From the NCBI GenBank assembly GCA_031267155.1, contig JAIRZR010000301.1, positions 1 to 9,058 of the forward strand: DNA of 9,058 bases, read 5' to 3'. Positions within the stretch are counted from its first letter, which is position 1. Each line of letters begins with the position of its first letter. Source of the DNA: Prevotellaceae bacterium. Lineage in GTDB: Bacteria; Bacteroidota; Bacteroidia; Bacteroidales; UBA932. A program made the position numbers and the translations under genes. This document shows, piece after piece, positions 6,122-9,058 of the stretch. The notes beneath the pieces are model-generated. The model was not told where the DNA came from and did not search any database. It saw nothing but the letters and a program-made list of their open reading frames with translations.

Positions 6122-6159
6122 GAGCAATGCTACCTGTCTTTATTTCTAATTTTCAGTTA

Positions 6160-7041
6160 TTATATATTTTTCAATAATTCGCTTGCCGTCATTTCCATTT
6201 TGGCAAATGCAAACAGTTTTTTGCCCAAATCTTTTATTGATGCTCCAATATGATACAAATCGTTGTCTATTAAAAGAAAACGGTCGTGTATATTCGTTTT
6301 TTCTTCAATAACAATTTTGGGATATTGTGAATTATATCTTTGTAAATCAAGTTTCAGCGTGTCGGATATTTTTTTGGTATAGATCGTTGCTTTCACTTTG
6401 GCATTTCGTTTCGACAACAAGATTAAAACACTTTCATCTAACCAATTATCTATCACAACAATCTCTTTCTTTGCCATTTTTACAAGATCAGATACGAAAG
6501 TATAAGCATCAAAAATCTGTCCATTGTAGAATATGCCTTCTTTTGGGGGCAGTTCGGTACGCACAATAAAATCAATCTGTTTTTGGTGTTCCATAAGCTG
6601 CTGCCCGTGTTGAAACAGTTTGTTGTCTATTTGCGCAAGTCGCTGATTTATAGCGTAGCCTTTTAACAGATAATCTTTTATGACCTTGGTTGCCCATCTT
6701 CTAAAAAGTGTTGCATTTATAGAATTTACTCGATATCCTACTGACAGAATAGCATCAAGGTTGTAGATTTTGACCTGTTGAATTTGTGTTTTTTCAGCAA
6801 TAGCGCCATGAATAGTGGTATGTTCCAAAATGGAACATACCTCATTTTCGTTCAATTCACCCGATTTAAAGATATTTCCCAAATGTTTGGTTACAGCAGG
6901 GCGTTTTGTTCCAAACAGGAAAGCAATTTGTTCCTGTGTGAGCCACACAGTTTCTTCCTGCAAACGAACCTCCAACTGAACAGTATCATCCGGCTTGTAC
7001 AGTACAATTTCGTTCTTTATGTTGTCAATTTCTGCTGTCAT
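6160..7041 (-). CDS. RhuM family DNA-binding protein with PLD-like C-terminus
   Basis: About 293 residues. The N-terminal part (to about residue 155) is the virulence RhuM / phage-antirepressor-like module: VRLQEETVWLTQEQIAFLFG with a winged-helix-like TKRPAVTKHLGNIFKSGEL, then YNLDAILSVGYRVNS and RRWATKVIKDYLLKGYAINQ. After a coiled linker comes a phospholipase-D-like half (about residues 175-293): IVVIDNWLD, a mixed alpha/beta stretch, and NIHDRFLLIDNDLYHIGAS, equivalent to an HxK motif with Arg in place of Lys. Such proteins are common on mobile islands; their role is uncertain (a nucleic-acid-binding regulator or defence factor is plausible). The start is the ATG at 7041; a GTG at 7047 would add two residues. 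A promoter element lies just upstream. It is convergent with the DUF2752 gene, 38 bases apart, with no clear terminator between. Confidence 0.82.
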   Translation of the reverse strand: MTAEIDNIKNEIVLYKPDDTVQLEVRLQEETVWLTQEQIAFLFGTKRPAVTKHLGNIFKSGELNENEVCSILEHTTIHGAIAEKTQIQQVKIYNLDAILSVGYRVNSINATLFRRWATKVIKDYLLKGYAINQRLAQIDNKLFQHGQQLMEHQKQIDFIVRTELPPKEGIFYNGQIFDAYTFVSDLVKMAKKEIVVIDNWLDESVLILLSKRNAKVKATIYTKKISDTLKLDLQRYNSQYPKIVIEEKTNIHDRFLLIDNDLYHIGASIKDLGKKLFAFAKMEMTASELLKNI

Positions 7042-7063
7042 TTTCACATTTATCTTTCGGGCG

Positions 7064-7071
7064 CAAAATTA
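7064..7071 (-). promoter_or_regulatory. -7 promoter element of the RhuM-type gene
   Basis: The minus strand reads TAATTTTG followed by C, an exact TAnnTTTG match 23 bases before the ATG at 7041, giving a short leader. No clear TTTG -33 element is seen. It coincides with the broken 3' end of the DUF3408 fragment, so the gene appears to have arrived with its own promoter. Confidence 0.5.
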
Positions 7072-7323
7072 CAAAAAAATCTGAATTAACAGTTCCTTTT
7101 GAATTTCAGGAGTATAGTTTTCCCTGATAAACCAGTCCTCCTCTTTTGGAGGTTCAGTCGACACGGAAACGGTTTCCACTTCCGGACTGGATACAATTTT
7201 ATCTGAACTGTTTTCCGGCGCAGTTTCAACCGGACTGTTTTCCGGTACAGCTGTCCGGTTTTTCCGGACAGAGGCGATGATTAAACTTTCGTTTATTTCG
7301 TCGGGATTGATTCTGTTTGTCAT
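7069..7323 (-). pseudogene. DUF3408 conjugative transposon protein, N-terminal fragment
   Basis: The 84-residue ORF begins MTNRINPDEINESLIIASVR, the typical N-terminus of DUF3408 proteins, which sit directly after the ParA/TraA gene at the head of Bacteroides tra operons (often named traB). A low-complexity, Pro/Glu/Ser/Val-rich middle follows, as is usual. The conserved C-terminal part of the family (a basic strand-helix-helix region of about 60 residues, DNA-binding in appearance) is absent: the frame ends IQKELLIQIFL at the point where the RhuM promoter begins. ATG 7321-7323 follows the ParA stop by five bases, the expected operon spacing. Probably non-functional. Confidence 0.6.
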
Positions 7324-7328
7324 AACGT

Positions 7329-7421
7329 TTACTGTTTTACTGTTTCAATTACTTCATTTACCAGCTCTTCGACATTGCTGCCTTTGGCGAGACTTCTGTC
7401 CACGGGGAAAATCGTGGACGT
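7329..7421 (-). pseudogene. ParA/TraA-type ATPase, C-terminal remnant
   Basis: On the minus strand a frame closing with TAA at 7329-7331 encodes TSTIFPVDRSLAKGSNVEEL followed by VNEVIETVKQ. This resembles the last 30 residues of the ParA-like TraA ATPase of Bacteroides conjugative elements (S-T-[IL]-F-P-x-D-R-x-L-x-K-G-S-N pattern). It sits immediately ahead of DUF3408, the normal gene order. The Walker-containing N-terminal domain is missing: homology stops near 7420, where relaxase sequence begins on the opposite strand. Too short for a routine gene call. Confidence 0.6.
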
Positions 7422-8430
7422 TTTAACGAGCGAACAGCTGTCGGATATTGCGCAGGAATGGATGCAAAAAATGGGTTACGGCGACCAGCCGTTTATCGTT
7501 TATCTGCACGAAGATATTGAACGGCGACACATCCACATCGTTTCTTTGCGCGTTGATGAGAACGGCAAAAAGATTGACGACAGGTTTGAGCATCGCCGTT
7601 CGATGGACGCCTGTCGCGAACTGGAACCGAAGTACGGATTAGTCCCCGCCGACCAGAAAAAGCGTCAGGAAGGAGTTCCGTTAAAGCCTGTGAGCTACGA
7701 AGACGGAGACGTAAAACATCAAATCGCAAATGTTATTCGTCCGATTGCCCAGTTATGGCATTTCCAAAGTTTGAAAGAATATAAGGCTTTGCTTACCTTA
7801 TATAATACAGGTATGGAAGAAGTACGCGGAGAAATAAACGGCAAACCGTATCAGGGTTTGGTTTATTTTGCTTTGGACAGCAGGGGTGAAAAAGTAGGCA
7901 ATCCGTTCAAATCATCGCTGTTTGGAAAGTCAGTCGGCGTTGAAGGATTGAAAAAACGCATCGAAAAGTCGGCGGAAATTATCAAAAATAAAGGTCTGAA
8001 AGAGCGGAGCAAGAAAGTTATTTCCATAGCCATGCAGACATGTAAAAACCGCGAAAACTTTGAAAAAATACTGGAAAACAGGGCGTTTCCGTGCTGTTCC
8101 GCATCAATGACGAAGGACGTATTTACGGCGCAACCTTTATTGACAATGAACAAAAGGTTTAACGGCTCACGTCTGGGAAAAGAATTTTCTGCTAATGTGT
8201 TTAATGACCTGTTTAACGGTAAAAATTCAGTCCATGATTTACCGGATAACGGTATTAATCCAAAACCGGAATTGGAATCCGGACAATCCCTTAATCGGGA
8301 AAATCACAGTTCGGACATTGGCGGTATTTTCGATATATTCACTCCCAAAACGGGAAGCTATAATGCCGACGATATGGCAGAAGAAGCCTTTACACGACGT
8401 ATGAAAAAAAGACGTAAAAGGCACATTTGA
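7375..8430 (+). pseudogene. mobB: MobB-type relaxase, N-terminally truncated with internal frameshifts
   Basis: Relaxases nick oriT and lead DNA into the recipient. The open frame (351 codons from a TTG at 7375) matches the Bacteroides MobB relaxase from about 7417: VLTSEQLSDIAQEWMQKMGY, then GDQPFIVYLHEDI and ERRHIHIVSLRVDENGKKI, where HIH is the metal-binding motif III. Later come KYGL, NGSRLGKEFSANVF and the basic tail EEAFTRRMKKRRKRHI. The first roughly 70-80 family residues, including the catalytic Tyr region, are missing. The first 14 codons here are merely antisense of the ParA remnant. Between about 8081 and 8158 the frame is wrong: the neighbouring frame restores the expected GVSVLFRINDEGRIYGATFI. 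Almost certainly inactive. Confidence 0.85.
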
Positions 8431-8450
8431 TAATTGATTCCAATCTCGAC

Positions 8451-8481
8451 ATGTCCCAAAAAAAGCATAAATTTGGGACAT
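8451..8481. promoter_or_regulatory. First palindromic operator upstream of the DUF6088 gene
   Basis: ATGTCCCAAA (8451-8460) is the exact reverse complement of TTTGGGACAT (8472-8481). The right arm shares its TTTG with TAAATTTG (8468-8475), a perfect TAnnTTTG element. It is followed by eight T, so the hairpin can also act as the terminator of the relaxase transcript. Confidence 0.7.
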
Positions 8482-8490
8482 TTTTTTTGA

Positions 8491-8519
8491 TGTCCCAAAA
8501 AAAGATTACTTTTGGGACA
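8491..8519. promoter_or_regulatory. Second palindromic operator with embedded -7 element
   Basis: TGTCCCAAAA (8491-8500) pairs exactly with TTTTGGGACA (8510-8519). ATGTCCCAAAAAAAG is repeated identically 39 bp after its first copy. TACTTTTG (8507-8514) overlaps the right arm and is a perfect TAnnTTTG promoter element, 22 bases from the ATG; TTTG at 8486-8489 is a possible -33. AbiEi antitoxins are known to repress their own promoter by binding two inverted repeats, which fits this layout. Confidence 0.72.
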
Positions 8520-8536
8520 AATTTTATTCGTGTTAT

Positions 8537-9058
8537 ATGGAAAGTATTTCAAATGCAATTGCTAAGCAAATTACTGAAAATGAATATGGGAAACTGTATT
8601 TCATATCCGATTTCCATTTCCCGGGAAAAGAGGAAGCAGTGAAAAAAAACCTCTTCAGGCTGTGCGAAAAAGGTGTTTTAGTGCGTCTCGCACACGGGAT
8701 ATATTTGTATCCCGCAAAACATGAAAAAATTGGCATCCTGTATCCGTCAATGGATGAGATTGCCATGGCAATAGCTGCAAGAGACAAAAGCGAATGTCTG
8801 CCGACAGGCATTTTAGCAATGAATACTCTCGGATTCTCGACACAGGTGCCGATGAATGCCGTATATATTACCAACGGTACGCCAAGAAGCATACAGGTGG
8901 GTCATCGTAAAATTGTTTTCAAAAAAGCGGCTCCGAAATATTTTCACTACAAAAGCAAATTAATGTTTATGTTAACATCCGCATTAAAGGAAATGGGGAA
9001 ATCCACGCAAGTCACATCGCTGCAATCCGATAGCTCCGGAGTTTATGACCGACATATC
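8537..9058 (+). CDS. DUF6088 / AbiEi-like antitoxin (partial, 3' end beyond window)
   Basis: The frame is open from ATG 8537 to the window edge (174 residues seen). The N-terminal 60 residues are a winged-helix module (LYFISDFHFPGKEEAVKKNL, then LVRLAHGIYLYP) as in AbiEi transcriptional repressors. The next part, GILYPSMDEIAMAIAARDKS with PTGILAMNTLGFSTQVPMN and VYITNGTPRSIQVG, is the conserved core of DUF6088 proteins, the AbiEi-like antitoxins of type IV toxin-antitoxin or abortive-infection systems. The partner, an AbiEii nucleotidyltransferase toxin, would be expected directly downstream outside the window. Autoregulation through the two palindromes at 8451-8519 is likely. It occupies the place where the coupling protein gene (mobC/traG) usually follows the relaxase. 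Confidence 0.82.
   Translation, partial: MESISNAIAKQITENEYGKLYFISDFHFPGKEEAVKKNLFRLCEKGVLVRLAHGIYLYPAKHEKIGILYPSMDEIAMAIAARDKSECLPTGILAMNTLGFSTQVPMNAVYITNGTPRSIQVGHRKIVFKKAAPKYFHYKSKLMFMLTSALKEMGKSTQVTSLQSDSSGVYDRHI

Noticed and set aside
6122..6159. Terminator between the convergent DUF2752 and RhuM genes
   Set aside because: The gap is AT-rich but I find no convincing inverted repeat.
8239..8558. Minus-strand ORFs over the DUF6088 operator
   Set aside because: They read through the two palindromes and contain no family motif; the duplicated peptide is just the translated operator repeat.
1..9058. tRNA, rRNA or insertion-sequence genes
   Set aside because: No cloverleaf-like or rRNA sequence, transposase ORF or terminal inverted repeats with target duplication was seen on either strand.

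Overview
The window most likely comes from the chromosome of a Bacteroidales-type Bacteroidetes. Several TAnnTTTG promoter elements are visible, gene leaders are AT-rich with little Shine-Dalgarno signal, and the gene families (Bacteroides-type TraM, DUF3408, ParA/TraA, MobB-type relaxase, DUF6261, GYF_2, DUF6088) point the same way. This is accessory DNA built on the wreck of an integrative conjugative element (ICE, CTnDOT-like).

The ICE skeleton: a relaxase (mobB-like) on the + strand at 7417-8430 lies next to minus-strand remnants of a ParA/TraA gene (7329 to about 7420) and a DUF3408 gene (7069-7323). Much further left is a minus-strand TraM fragment (about 1510-2036). This matches the usual ICE order and orientation (mob genes to the right, tra operon leftward), but every ICE gene is truncated. 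The interval where traC-traL would be expected (2037-7060) holds unrelated genes. The ParA and relaxase remnants are joined head to head by a deletion, and the relaxase also carries two compensating frameshifts. TraM runs out of frame into a helical-repeat (DUF4116-like) ORF.

Region by region: 1-184 is the 3' end of an unidentified gene, with a bidirectional terminator at 203-240. 278-826 (minus) encodes a small secreted beta-barrel-like protein. 1006-2036 is the TraM/DUF4116-like chimera. 2230-2496 is a tandem array with an exact 41-bp period, placed between a candidate promoter and a DUF6261 gene (2555-3355). 3541-3713 is a strongly structured, apparently bistable RNA element. 3792-6121 is an operon-like run of three GYF_2-domain membrane proteins (one ending in a CD225/dispanin domain) and a DUF2752 membrane protein. 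6160-7041 (minus) encodes a RhuM-type DNA-binding protein with a phospholipase-D-like C-terminus. 8537 to the window end is the start of a DUF6088 (AbiEi-like antitoxin) gene, preceded by a double palindromic operator that overlaps its promoter elements.

The best candidates for something undescribed are the 41-bp array linked to DUF6261, and the bistable RNA at the head of the GYF_2/CD225/DUF2752 operon. Both functions are inferences; no homology search or folding program was run.
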